Shown here piece after piece: positions 17,597-24,922 of a stretch of DNA of 54,908 bases (the stretch's first letter is position 1; each line of letters opens with the position of its first letter). The stretch covers positions 1 through 54,908 of the forward strand of contig JASBSS010000006.1 of the NCBI GenBank assembly GCA_030148805.1. Reading direction: 5' to 3'. The notes under the pieces are model-generated. The model was not told the origin of the DNA. It searched no databases and saw only the letters and a program-made list of their open reading frames with translations. Both the position numbers and the translations under genes were made by a program. The stretch is from Thiogranum sp. (GTDB lineage: Bacteria > Pseudomonadota > Gammaproteobacteria > DSM-19610).

Positions 17597-18250
17597 TCAC
17601 GCCAAACCGTGGCGGACCGCGTAAGCCGCCAATTCAGCGTTACTGTTCAACCCCATTTTCTCCATGAGGCGAGAGCGGTAAGTGCTGATGGTCTTGGTAC
17701 TCAGGTGCAGCGTCTCGGCGATGCTCGAGACGTTCGCGCCCTGGGCCAATCGCAGAAAAACCTGGAGCTCACGTTCGGACAACTGCTGGTGAGGTTGCGC
17801 GTCCTGCTCACCGGCGACTTCCTTGGCAAGCAGTTCCGCGGTCTTGGAGGAAATATAACGCTGGCCGCGCGCCACGCTGCGAATGGCCGAAATCAGATCC
17901 TCTTTTTCGCAATCCTTGCACAGGTAGCCGTCCGCGCCGTTGCGAATCATCGGCAAGGCGTAACGGTCTTCCGGATACCCGCTGAGAATCAGGACGCCGA
18001 TATTGTCATAACGCTGTCGTATGGCCCTGAGGATATCCACGCCGCTTTCCTCCGGCAGGGAGATGTCCAGCAGCACCAGGTCGCACAGATCGTTTCTGAG
18101 CGCCTCCATCAGCGCGCTGCCAGAGGGCGTATCCAAGGTGACCTCGAATCCGGCCTCATCGGCGAGCAATTCGCGAAATCCACGGCGAACGATTTCGTGA
18201 TCGTCGACGATGGCGATACGTACAGGACTGTAAATACTCGATGGTTTCAT
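17597..18250 (-). CDS. NarL/LuxR-family response regulator, paralogue 1
   Basis: The 217-residue reading starts at ATG 18250. The receiver domain has phospho-acceptor D62 in VLLDISLPEESG, Thr/Ser-position SGYPEDRY and the conserved Lys in YLCKDC. The C-terminal LuxR helix-turn-helix reads LSERELQVFLRLAQG and LHLSTKTISTYRSRLM. The partner kinase is the convergent HisKA_3 protein. It is strongly similar to the regulator at 22081-22722, showing that the kinase/regulator pair exists twice in 7 kb. A longer upstream in-frame reading is not supported by a start signal. Confidence 0.92.
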   Translation of the reverse strand: MKPSSIYSPVRIAIVDDHEIVRRGFRELLADEAGFEVTLDTPSGSALMEALRNDLCDLVLLDISLPEESGVDILRAIRQRYDNIGVLILSGYPEDRYALPMIRNGADGYLCKDCEKEDLISAIRSVARGQRYISSKTAELLAKEVAGEQDAQPHQQLSERELQVFLRLAQGANVSSIAETLHLSTKTISTYRSRLMEKMGLNSNAELAAYAVRHGLA

Positions 18251-18617
18251 GGACGACGCTGTCGCAATTTTATAGGGTCTACGGCCACACCCGGACACAA
18301 CCCCCGCTTGCCGGAGTCTTTGCCGGTCCCCACGGGGCCTCATTCGCCTTCAGGGTGACGCTAGCTATTCTAGATCTGTTTCCCCGCCTTGTGCCAGTCT
18401 TCGCGGTAGGATCAGACTTATTTCGTCGTCAGCTCTCTCCTACACGCGAAGGCGTCATCCGTTACCGCTTCACGTTTCCGCAATTGAATTGCAAGCAATT
18501 GTTTTTTATACATGGAATATGACTGAGGGAGGGCCGGGGCCCGGTCTTGCCGGCGGCATGCCCGGCCGGGAATCGGTGCGATTGCCCGGCCGTCTGCCTG
18601 CGGCGCGGCGCGCCGGC
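18251..18617. other. Intergenic region between response regulator and outer-membrane protein
   Basis: The left part must hold the promoter of the minus-strand regulator at 18250. The right part (about 18530-18617) is GC-rich with CCGG-type inverted repeats after the outer-membrane gene stop, but lacks a T-tract. No RNA gene or credible coding frame seen. Confidence 0.4.
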
Positions 18618-19139
18618 TCAGAAATTGAAACCTACGCCCAGGCCATAGAAAATGGCGCCGTCGTCGTAGCTGTCGTCGATGTCGTTGGATTCATCGAACA
18701 GAAATTGGTACTCCATGGCGACATTGATGAAGGTCTTGTCCTTGACATAATACTTCAGACCGATCTCCGGACCGGCGCTGAAGGTTTCGTTCGTGTCTTC
18801 GCCATAGATGTAGCCGAGACTCGCGCCCACATAGGGCCGCCAGTCTCCCCCGTTGAAGTGCCAGTCGTAGAACAGCCGGGTAGCACCATTCCAGCGGGAG
18901 CTGGAATTATTGGTGTCCGAAACGCTCACGGATTGCCTGATACCCCACTCGGACTGATCGGTGGTGAACCAGCCATAGCTGCCGGAAGCGGAGAAAATAT
19001 TGGCGTCGAAATCCTTATCGCTGGTCCCCGTGCCCTGCAGCGTGATTTCGCGGTCACCGGCGGCCGGTCCGGCCTGCGCCAGGCTCGCCGCCCCCATGCA
19101 GGCCAACAAACCACAAGCAAGATATGTGCGTTTATGCAT
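18618..19139 (-). CDS. Outer-membrane beta-barrel protein
   Basis: 173 residues with a signal peptide (MHKRTYLACGLLACMGAASL, cleavage after AQA). Alternating strands follow (YGWFTTDQSEWGIRQSVSV, WRPYVGASLGYIYGE, GAIFYGLGVGFNF) and the last residue is Phe, the outer-membrane insertion signal. The size suits an 8-stranded OmpA/OmpW-like barrel. The start is ATG 19139 behind GAGG. Its location beside stress genes suggests an envelope role; the substrate is unknown. Confidence 0.82.
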   Translation of the reverse strand: MHKRTYLACGLLACMGAASLAQAGPAAGDREITLQGTGTSDKDFDANIFSASGSYGWFTTDQSEWGIRQSVSVSDTNNSSSRWNGATRLFYDWHFNGGDWRPYVGASLGYIYGEDTNETFSAGPEIGLKYYVKDKTFINVAMEYQFLFDESNDIDDSYDDGAIFYGLGVGFNF

Positions 19140-19196
19140 AGCGTTGTATTCCTCTAGTCATCGTTATCAACGTTGTTGGAATGAAACAGCCGGCAT

Positions 19197-19361
19197 TCAG
19201 CGGCGTCCCATCCAGTGAACAAAAAAACTGGCGATAGCCATCACCATGAACAGGACGAACAGTATCCTGGCAATCTCCGCCGCGCTGGCCGCCAGGCTGC
19301 CAAAGCCCAGGATCGCGGCGACCAGCGCCGCGAGAAAATAGACCAGTGAATAAGACAGCAT
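19197..19361 (-). CDS. DUF1328 small membrane protein
   Basis: The 54-residue reading MLSYSLVYFLAALVAAILGF ending FVHWMGRR matches the DUF1328/YtjA family, with two hydrophobic segments and a basic tail. The ATG at 19361 is chosen because it starts the family domain; an upstream in-frame Met is not needed. A second member lies at 35754-35918. Family members often accompany CsbD and other stress genes, as here. Function unknown. Confidence 0.85.
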   Translation of the reverse strand: MLSYSLVYFLAALVAAILGFGSLAASAAEIARILFVLFMVMAIASFFVHWMGRR

Positions 19362-19425
19362 GCGCTTGTTTCCGTGGAGCCTTAACCAGGAGACTGAACT
19401 TGCGGTGATGGCCACCGCCGGTGCG

Positions 19426-19629
19426 TCAGGAGTTCAGATTACGTTGCCATTCGTCGACCTGACGTTCGGCCTCGTCGCGTTCCACTCCATAGCGTTCTTG
19501 AATCTTTCCGGCCAATTCAGTCATTCGCCCATCGATGACATCCAGATCGTCGTCGGTGAGTTTTCCCCACTGAGCCTTGACCTTGCCGGACATCTGCTTC
19601 CAGTTTCCTTCGATAATATCTTTGTTCAC
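19426..19629 (-). CDS. CsbD-family stress protein
   Basis: 67 residues beginning MNKDIIEGNWKQMSGKVKAQ, the hallmark of CsbD/YjbJ proteins, with the second helix GRMTELAGKIQERYGVERDE. These hydrophilic proteins are abundant in general stress responses (sigma-B in Bacillus, RpoS in E. coli). It sits between the DUF1328 gene and a small acidic hypothetical, probably all induced together. Confidence 0.93.
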   Translation of the reverse strand: MNKDIIEGNWKQMSGKVKAQWGKLTDDDLDVIDGRMTELAGKIQERYGVERDEAERQVDEWQRNLNS

Positions 19630-19680
19630 GGTGTTCTCCTTGCTGGATCCAGATCCAGATTTAGTTGCGTTACTGGCCGC

Positions 19681-19902
19681 TCACTGGCTGCCGCCACTGG
19701 AGGAGCGGGCGTGCGACCGTCCCTCTTCCTCGGCTTCCGACAGCTCACGTTCTTGCTCGGCGCTCTCCGGCGCGGCATTTTCCGCGGCCGGTTTCACCTT
19801 TCCGCGCTTGACGAACTCGCGTACGCCTTCGTCATATTCCTGCGCGGCGGAATAGTTTCCTTCACCCTGAATTTCGTCCTTGGATTTGGCGCTGTCTGAC
19901 AT
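19681..19902 (-). CDS. Small acidic hydrophilic protein
   Basis: The 73-residue reading from ATG 19902 starts MSDSAKSKDEIQGEGNYSAA and ends in a Ser/Gly tail. Residues about 45-65 are almost entirely Glu/Ala/Ser (ESAEQERELSEAEEEG), probably disordered or helical. TACCTCC on the plus strand (GGAGGTA) lies just upstream as a strong ribosome-binding site. The EGNYSAAQEYDEGVREFV pattern recurs in small stress proteins next to CsbD; its function is unknown. An upstream in-frame extension is not supported. Confidence 0.7.
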   Translation of the reverse strand: MSDSAKSKDEIQGEGNYSAAQEYDEGVREFVKRGKVKPAAENAAPESAEQERELSEAEEEGRSHARSSSGGSQ

Positions 19903-20170
19903 GATTACCTCCTGGCAACTGCGTCGGCCCAAACGCCGACGTCGGAGGTGAAGCTTAAGCCCCGCTGCCCACCACCACAGTCGGTGCAGCACCCGGAAAG
20001 ACGTAGGTTGTGACCTAAGTCCCGTCGGCCAACTCTTACGGGAAACTCCGGTTTTAATGGCGATAATTCAACAAGATGGGAGAGCCCGCGAAACCGGACA
20101 CGGAGCCGGCCTGGCGCCGTCGCGCGCGCGGCGCAGGCGGCGCCCGCCGGTCAACCCCGGATGGCGAATC

Positions 20171-20509
20171 TCAGTGGGAACCGGCGCGAAGGGAACGGGC
20201 CTGGCGGCGGCCGCGAGGGCTGATCGCCGGCTCGCCGGTCATACCCCCCGGGGCCATCCGACAAAAGGAGATGCACAGGCAGTCGACGCCGGATTTACGT
20301 TCCCGGTGGGCCCCCAGAAAACGATAGCGTGGGCGCCGCAGCTGGGCGCCCTTGCCGCCGTCGAGCAACGCCTTCAATACCGGCACATAGACCTTTGGGT
20401 TTGAAATATTTTTATCCACCCATAAATGAACGATGTCGTCCGGCGCGGTATTCAGTTCCAGCCTGTGGTCGCCGCCACAGACGTTGGCGGGTCGGTCCAT
20501 CCTGATCAT
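20171..20509 (-). CDS. Unrecognised 112-residue protein
   Basis: An ATG at 20509 with GGGGGT about 4 nt upstream opens MIRMDRPANVCGGDHRLELN. Codons stay plausible through DDIVHLWVDKNISNPKVYVP and the frame ends SLRAGSH. There is no signal peptide or membrane helix. Four Cys occur (one near 11, two in DCLCISFC, plus one), which could bind metal or be incidental. It fills an otherwise empty 760-bp gap. The frame extends upstream opposite the kinase gene, but that part is a shadow. Moderate to low confidence. Confidence 0.4.
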   Translation of the reverse strand: MIRMDRPANVCGGDHRLELNTAPDDIVHLWVDKNISNPKVYVPVLKALLDGGKGAQLRRPRYRFLGAHRERKSGVDCLCISFCRMAPGGMTGEPAISPRGRRQARSLRAGSH

Positions 20510-20668
20510 AATACCCCCTATGCGGTCGCTACCTCCGAACGCCTCGACGCAGGGAGGTCTGTATGGCTCGACGACTAGTCTACTCGTTGGGGAATCGGGC
20601 CACCGTAGGACTCCTCCGAAGCGCGCGTAGGTAGTTTCGGCGGCCATTGATTTTCGCGAGATCCATCG

Positions 20669-22084
20669 ATGACACACTCTGCCACGACCCCTTCCCTGCA
20701 GGTGCCCGAGCCGGCGGAGACGGGTGCAAAAAATTATGTGCTCCTGGCGCTGGCGTCCCTGATCATCCTGGGCATCTTCATCGCCTGGTTCTATCAGTCC
20801 AACGCCACACGGGACGCGCTGGGGCGCCTGGAAGAACATGCGGCACGCACCGAGCACCTCGACCGCCTGTTGATCAGCCTGCTCAAATCGGAAACCGGCG
20901 TACGCGGCTTTTTGATCTCCGGTCACAACGAATATCTGCAGCCATACAACGAGGCGATCGCACAACTGGACAAGGACCTGGCGCTGATCCTGCCGCATAT
21001 CACCAACCTGCGCAAATCCGGGGAAGCCGAACAGCTGCGGCAACTGGTGCGCAAATACGAAATCCTGGCGCAGGATCTCATCCAGGACAAGAAACGCGGA
21101 GGAACCGCCAACTTGCTCGACCTGTACCGCGGCAACAACTCGTTGGAATATCTGAAAAGCACTGTCGCCCAACTGAAACAACAGCTCACCGAAGAAAGCC
21201 AGGCGTTCTATCAGCGCACTGCGCGCAGCCAGTCTGTCACCCGCTGGGCGGTTTTCGGTCTGTGCCTGGCAGCGCTGGTGCTGGTGCTATGGCTGTTCTG
21301 GTCGCTCCAACGACAGGCGCGACTGCGGCGGGAACTGGCGCTCGCGCTGCACGAACGCGCCTCCGACCTGGAATCCGAGGTGGTGAAGCGGACGGCGGAA
21401 CTCACGTCGCTCGCCGCCCAGCTCACGCGCGTCAGCGAGGAGGAGAAGATGAACCTGGCGCGCGAACTGCACGACGACCTGGGAGCCTCGCTGACCGCCG
21501 CAAAAATGGACGCGGCGTGGTTGCGGGCGCGCTGCCAACGATTGGCGGAGGAACAGGCGTGCCAGAAGACCGAGCGGCTGATCTTGTCGCTGAACCACGC
21601 CATCGACATGAAACGGCGTCTGACCAGCAATCTGATGCCGCCGCTGCTGCGCGACCTCGGGTTGTTCGACGCGCTGGAAGGACTGGCCGACGATTTGCGC
21701 GCCGACGGTGGCGTCGAGGTCGTCCTCAGGCTGCCACAATGGCAACCCGAGCTGGATTCCTCCGTCGCGCTGGCCCTGTTCCGGGTTACCCAGGAGGCCA
21801 TCACCAACGTGCGCAAATATGCCCGCGCCAAGCGCATCGGCATCTCGATCGCCCTGGAGAAGGACCGGCTGCAACTTTGCGTCGAGGACGACGGTTGCGG
21901 ATTCGATCCCGAGCACACTGGAGAAAAAAGTTTCGGCATCATCAGCATGCGTCACCGCTGCCAATTGATCGGGGGGCACTTCAAGCTTCACAGCAGTCCC
22001 GGCCAGGGGACGCGTATCGTCGTCACCCTGGCCGCCTGCGCGCACCACGGCGACCCGCCGCCGTCGCCCGCGATTCCGGCCTAA
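20669..22084 (+). CDS. CHASE3 sensor histidine kinase (HisKA_3 type), paralogue 2
   Basis: 471 residues. TM1 at about 23-42, CHASE3-like domain (SETGVRGFLISGHNEYL near 74-90), TM2 at about 193-212, and HisKA_3 with phospho-acceptor H268 in MNLARELHDDLG. The ATPase domain follows (TQEAITNVRKYARA, VEDDGCGF). Domain order, length and the His position are the same as in the kinase at 15755, so they are paralogues. The stop overlaps the convergent LuxR-type regulator by 4 nt. No strong ribosome-binding site is visible at ATG 20669. YCCTACR heptamers lie at 20604-20632, just upstream. Confidence 0.92.
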   Translation: MTHSATTPSLQVPEPAETGAKNYVLLALASLIILGIFIAWFYQSNATRDALGRLEEHAARTEHLDRLLISLLKSETGVRGFLISGHNEYLQPYNEAIAQLDKDLALILPHITNLRKSGEAEQLRQLVRKYEILAQDLIQDKKRGGTANLLDLYRGNNSLEYLKSTVAQLKQQLTEESQAFYQRTARSQSVTRWAVFGLCLAALVLVLWLFWSLQRQARLRRELALALHERASDLESEVVKRTAELTSLAAQLTRVSEEEKMNLARELHDDLGASLTAAKMDAAWLRARCQRLAEEQACQKTERLILSLNHAIDMKRRLTSNLMPPLLRDLGLFDALEGLADDLRADGGVEVVLRLPQWQPELDSSVALALFRVTQEAITNVRKYARAKRIGISIALEKDRLQLCVEDDGCGFDPEHTGEKSFGIISMRHRCQLIGGHFKLHSSPGQGTRIVVTLAACAHHGDPPPSPAIPA

Positions 22085-22722
22085 GTGTCGATCAGGCCAT
22101 TGCGCACGGCGTAGGTGGCCAACTCCGCGTTGCTGGATACCCCGATCTTGTCGAGAAGGCGACTGCGGTAGGTACTGATCGTTTTGACGCTCAGGTTTAG
22201 GTTGCGCGCGATCTGGGTGACGCTGTCGCCGTGCGCCAAGCGGGTGAACACCTGCAGCTCCCGCTCGGAAAGCAGGTGGTGAGGCTGCTTGCTGGCACCG
22301 CCGGCCACTTCTTCCGCCAGGATATGAGCGGCCTTGGTGGAGAGATACCGCCGGCCCCGGGCCACGGTGCGGATCGCCTTCACCAGATTCTTGCCGTCAC
22401 AATCCTTGCACAGATAACCGTGCGCGCCGTGGCGGATCAACGCCGAGGCATAACGGTCCTCGGGATAACTGCTCAACATCAGCACCCGCATCTCCGGGTG
22501 ACACTGGCGTACCTGCTGCAAGACGTCGATACCGCTCTTGCCGGGCAGTGAAATGTCCAGCAGCAATACGTCACAGTCGGTATCCTTCAAACTCTCCAGG
22601 GCCTCTTCGCCGCTGGCCGCCTCGAAGACCACCTGTATGGCTCCCTCGGCGTGACTTTCGAGCATTTCCCGAAAGCCCGCACGCACGATACTGTGATCGT
22701 CGACTATACCAACGCGCGTCAT
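22081..22722 (-). CDS. NarL/LuxR-family response regulator, paralogue 2
   Basis: The 213-residue reading starts at ATG 22722 (MTRVGIVDDHSIVRAGFREM). The receiver has D56 in VLLLDISLPGKSG and Lys in YLCKDC; the C-terminal LuxR helix-turn-helix reads LSERELQVFTRLAHG and LNLSVKTISTYRSRLL. It ends 3' to 3' against its likely partner kinase. It is closely similar to the regulator at 17597, especially in SGYPEDRYA/SSYPEDRYA and the recognition helix, so the two could bind similar sites and cross-regulate. Confidence 0.92.
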   Translation of the reverse strand: MTRVGIVDDHSIVRAGFREMLESHAEGAIQVVFEAASGEEALESLKDTDCDVLLLDISLPGKSGIDVLQQVRQCHPEMRVLMLSSYPEDRYASALIRHGAHGYLCKDCDGKNLVKAIRTVARGRRYLSTKAAHILAEEVAGGASKQPHHLLSERELQVFTRLAHGDSVTQIARNLNLSVKTISTYRSRLLDKIGVSSNAELATYAVRNGLIDT

Positions 22723-22789
22723 CCCTGTAGTTTCTCCAGCCGGATACGAACGGCGCACCCCTCGCCCCGCGGTTTCGGGTGTAGGTAAG

Positions 22790-23005
22790 CTACCCATGTC
22801 GGTTACCCGTTTCCCGTACCAGACCCGCCAAGGCCGGTACAATCACTAAAATGAACAACAATTTGGTATGGGTGGCGGTCTGTGACGCCAGACCTCCCGC
22901 ACCCAGTGCCAAAGCCAGTATGGCGACCGCGAACATCACGGTCAGGTAGGCGGGTGTGTAATGCCTTTCCTCTCGGGCCAGTATATCGTGTATTGAGGGT
23001 CTCAT
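22790..23005 (-). CDS. Small two-helix membrane protein
   Basis: The 71-residue reading from ATG 23005 (GGAG 5 nt upstream) starts MRPSIHDILAREERHYTPAY. Two hydrophobic stretches follow (AYLTVMFAVAILALALGAGG and KLLFILVIVPALAGLV), resembling the DUF1328 layout without matching it clearly. It lies just upstream of the regulator at 22722, same strand, 67 nt apart. Function unknown. Confidence 0.65.
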   Translation of the reverse strand: MRPSIHDILAREERHYTPAYLTVMFAVAILALALGAGGLASQTATHTKLLFILVIVPALAGLVRETGNRHG

Positions 23006-23114
23006 TCGATTCTCCAGTCGCTCGCGATCCACCAGGTACCCGCGGACCGCGACGAGGCTCAGCTGTCGGATCGTTCGGCCCGCGCCGCCCGCCGGCGGCG
23101 TGGCCGAGGATCAC

Positions 23115-23294
23115 TCACTGGTTGACTTCATCCTGAATCTTGTCGCCTGCGTTTTCGATTTTCTCCCCGCTCTTGTCAATGGCATTGTCGATATTTTCGC
23201 CAGCTTCCTCGGCGGGCCCGTCATTGGCATCACAGCCGCTGAGCATCAATAGACTGGCGAACCCGGCCGCCATTAACAGATGATTGAAATTCAT
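23115..23294 (-). CDS. Second entericidin-like small lipoprotein
   Basis: A 59-residue frame from ATG 23294 to TGA 23115. The signal MNFNHLLMAAGFASLLMLSG ends at a lipobox Cys21. The mature part is acidic and repeats an AIDKSGEKIENAGDKI-like helical pattern with glycines. GAGAG lies a few nt upstream. It resembles entericidin-type lipoproteins and the gene at 14999-15139. It is divergent from the Crp/Fnr gene. Confidence 0.75.
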   Translation of the reverse strand: MNFNHLLMAAGFASLLMLSGCDANDGPAEEAGENIDNAIDKSGEKIENAGDKIQDEVNQ

Positions 23295-23439
23295 GATTTT
23301 TCTCTCCCTGTATGAAATAACTTACGGAAGAGCAATTTACTCTCGTCGCTTCGCCCTGACTGTCGGAGGGGCCGGATTGGCATGCAGGACGATTCCTACA
23401 GGGCGGGGCATTTCGCCAGACGTGAGAAACATCCTACAC

Positions 23440-23464
23440 AAAGGTCAGCAGCGGCTGATCCTTT
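23440..23464. repeat. Imperfect inverted repeat upstream of the Crp/Fnr gene
   Basis: AAAGG-TCAGC-AGCG-GCTGA-TCCTTT forms a nearly symmetric 25-bp element about 110 nt before the Crp/Fnr start. It could be an operator for a dimeric regulator, including autoregulation. It lies among three TCCTACA heptamers (23394-23400, 23432-23438, 23480-23486). Confidence 0.4.
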
Positions 23465-23575
23465 GCGCCCGATGTTGGCTCCTACACTCTCACTGTGCCC
23501 GTAGACCGCCCCTGCAGCATCGAGCGTCCGGCCGACAGTTTATCAAAACTTTTTACCTAGACGGAGAGTACAGTT

Positions 23576-24325
23576 ATGAATGTGAGCTCAATGACAGACA
23601 GGCAGCGCCACACCTTACGCTGCCGCAGCGCGAGCCACCTGCACCTGTTGGGCAGCCGTACACAGCACGCGCGCAGCGCCGAGGCCAACGAAATCCTCAT
23701 CAACGAGGGATCGATGCCGTCACGGGTTCTGGTGATCGACAGCGGCTGGGCGATCCGTTACAAGACCCTGGCCGACGGCAGGCGCCAGATCCTGGACTTT
23801 CTCCTCCCGGGAGACATGGTAGGCATGTTCGCCATTCTCTTCGACCAGACCGAGTACGGCGTGCAGGCGCTGACCCCGCTTACGGTGCGCAGCATCGACG
23901 CCAAGCACGTGATCGCCGAACTCAATCGTTCCCAGCAATTCGCCATCACCCTGAACTGGCTGGCCGGCAGCGTGGAACAACGCATGGACGAGCATCTGAT
24001 GCGGGTCGGTCGTCGCAGCGCCGAGGAGCGGATGGCGCACCTGTTCGTGGAGCTGCACCGCCGGCTCAAGCGCAGCGGCCTGCCAGACACCGCCGCGCGT
24101 CGCCTGCCGATCACGCAGAAGACCATCGCCGACCACCTGGGCATGAGCCAGGTGCACGCCAACCGCACCTTCCGTTCGCTGGTGCGTCAGGGCACCGTGT
24201 CATTGAGCGACGGCGAAATCCTGCTGCTCGATCCGTGCGAGCTGGTGCGACTGGCGGGTTTCGAGGAAAGCTACCTTTGTCACACGCCGGCGTGCGTGAA
24301 CGAACAGAGCTACTCCTGCGCATGA
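23576..24325 (+). CDS. Crp/Fnr-family transcriptional regulator
   Basis: 249 residues. The cyclic-nucleotide-binding-fold sensor domain spans about 20-140 (ILINEGSMPSRVLVIDSGWA, FLLPGDMVGMFAILFDQTEY), followed by a dimerisation helix and a C-terminal winged helix (TQKTIADHLGMSQVHANRTF). The N-terminal Fnr-type Cys cluster is absent, so it is not an oxygen-sensing Fe-S Fnr; the cAMP-contact Arg-Ser motif of CRP is also not obvious. The C-terminus has three further Cys (CHTPACVNEQSYSC). GGAG lies upstream. The downstream RspA-like gene is probably in the same operon. It is a candidate regulator for the 16-bp element. Confidence 0.88.
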   Translation: MNVSSMTDRQRHTLRCRSASHLHLLGSRTQHARSAEANEILINEGSMPSRVLVIDSGWAIRYKTLADGRRQILDFLLPGDMVGMFAILFDQTEYGVQALTPLTVRSIDAKHVIAELNRSQQFAITLNWLAGSVEQRMDEHLMRVGRRSAEERMAHLFVELHRRLKRSGLPDTAARRLPITQKTIADHLGMSQVHANRTFRSLVRQGTVSLSDGEILLLDPCELVRLAGFEESYLCHTPACVNEQSYSCA

Positions 24326-24372
24326 ACGCCCAGGCCCACTGTATAGAATTCGTCATAAAAGGAAAAATACCC

Positions 24373-24783
24373 ATGAGCAGCGAAAGAGAACAGATCCGCC
24401 GCGGTTTTGAACAAGCCTACCGCGAGGCGGGGGACGTGAGCGTCGAGACCGATGTGGACGCCCAGCAGCGCGCCCGAAGACAACGTGAGCTCGACAACTG
24501 GAGTCTCGAGCGTGCCCGCGCGATTGCCGCCGAAGAAGGCATCGAGCTGAACAACGCTCATCTTCAGGTCATCCACTGCCTGCGCAATCACTATCTGGAA
24601 CAGGGACCGGTGGAGCACGGCCGGGAGTTGGGCGATATGCTCGACGAGCGTTTTGCCGACGCCGGGGGGCGCAAGTACCTGCGCCGACTCTTCCCGGAAG
24701 GTCCTGTCGCCCAGGGTCTGAAAATCGCCGGGCTCCCCATACCCGGCGACACCGAGGACGCGGGATTCGGCACAGCGCGCTGA
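24373..24783 (+). CDS. Second DsrC/TusE-family protein without C-terminal cysteines (RspA-like)
   Basis: 136 residues from ATG 24373, with AAGGA about 9 nt upstream. An in-frame ATG at 24322 overlaps the Crp/Fnr stop, so coupling is possible. After a charged N-terminal extension of about 40 residues comes DNWSLERARAIAAEEGIEL, LNNAHLQVIHCLRNHYLEQG, then YLRRLFPEGPVAQGLKIAGL, clear DsrC-fold motifs. The C-terminal arm ends PGDTEDAGFGTAR with no Cys, so it cannot do the DsrC trisulfide chemistry. It follows the Crp/Fnr regulator, which fits a regulatory role, and precedes hsp20. Confidence 0.82.
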   Translation: MSSEREQIRRGFEQAYREAGDVSVETDVDAQQRARRQRELDNWSLERARAIAAEEGIELNNAHLQVIHCLRNHYLEQGPVEHGRELGDMLDERFADAGGRKYLRRLFPEGPVAQGLKIAGLPIPGDTEDAGFGTAR

Positions 24784-24798
24784 ATACCCTGAAGATTG

Positions 24799-24814
24799 TT
24801 ATCAAATGTGAATG
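24799..24814 (+). promoter_or_regulatory. Shared 16-bp element, copy B (hsp20 unit)
   Basis: TTATCAAATGTGAATG, identical to copy A. It lies 15 nt after the RspA-like stop, 69 nt before the leader-peptide ATG (24884) and 104 nt before the hsp20 GTG. Confidence 0.65.
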
Positions 24815-24883
24815 CCTCCGGCAGGTGGTGATGGCATTGTGTTCATCGCCTCGCAAGACCCCTAGTAATGCCGGAGGATGCAG

Positions 24884-24922
24884 ATGCTTGAATTGGACAT
24901 CCAGCCTGGACGCAGACCGTGA
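24884..24922 (+). CDS. Twelve-codon leader peptide overlapping the hsp20 start
   Basis: ATG 24884 is preceded by a perfect GGAGG (24873-24877) at 6-nt spacing. The peptide is MLELDIQPGRRP and its TGA (24920-24922) overlaps the hsp20 GTG (24919-24921). The hsp20 GTG itself has no comparable ribosome-binding site, so ribosomes probably reach hsp20 by terminating the leader and re-initiating. This is inferred from the signals only; the frame could alternatively be fortuitous. Confidence 0.45.
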   Translation: MLELDIQPGRRP

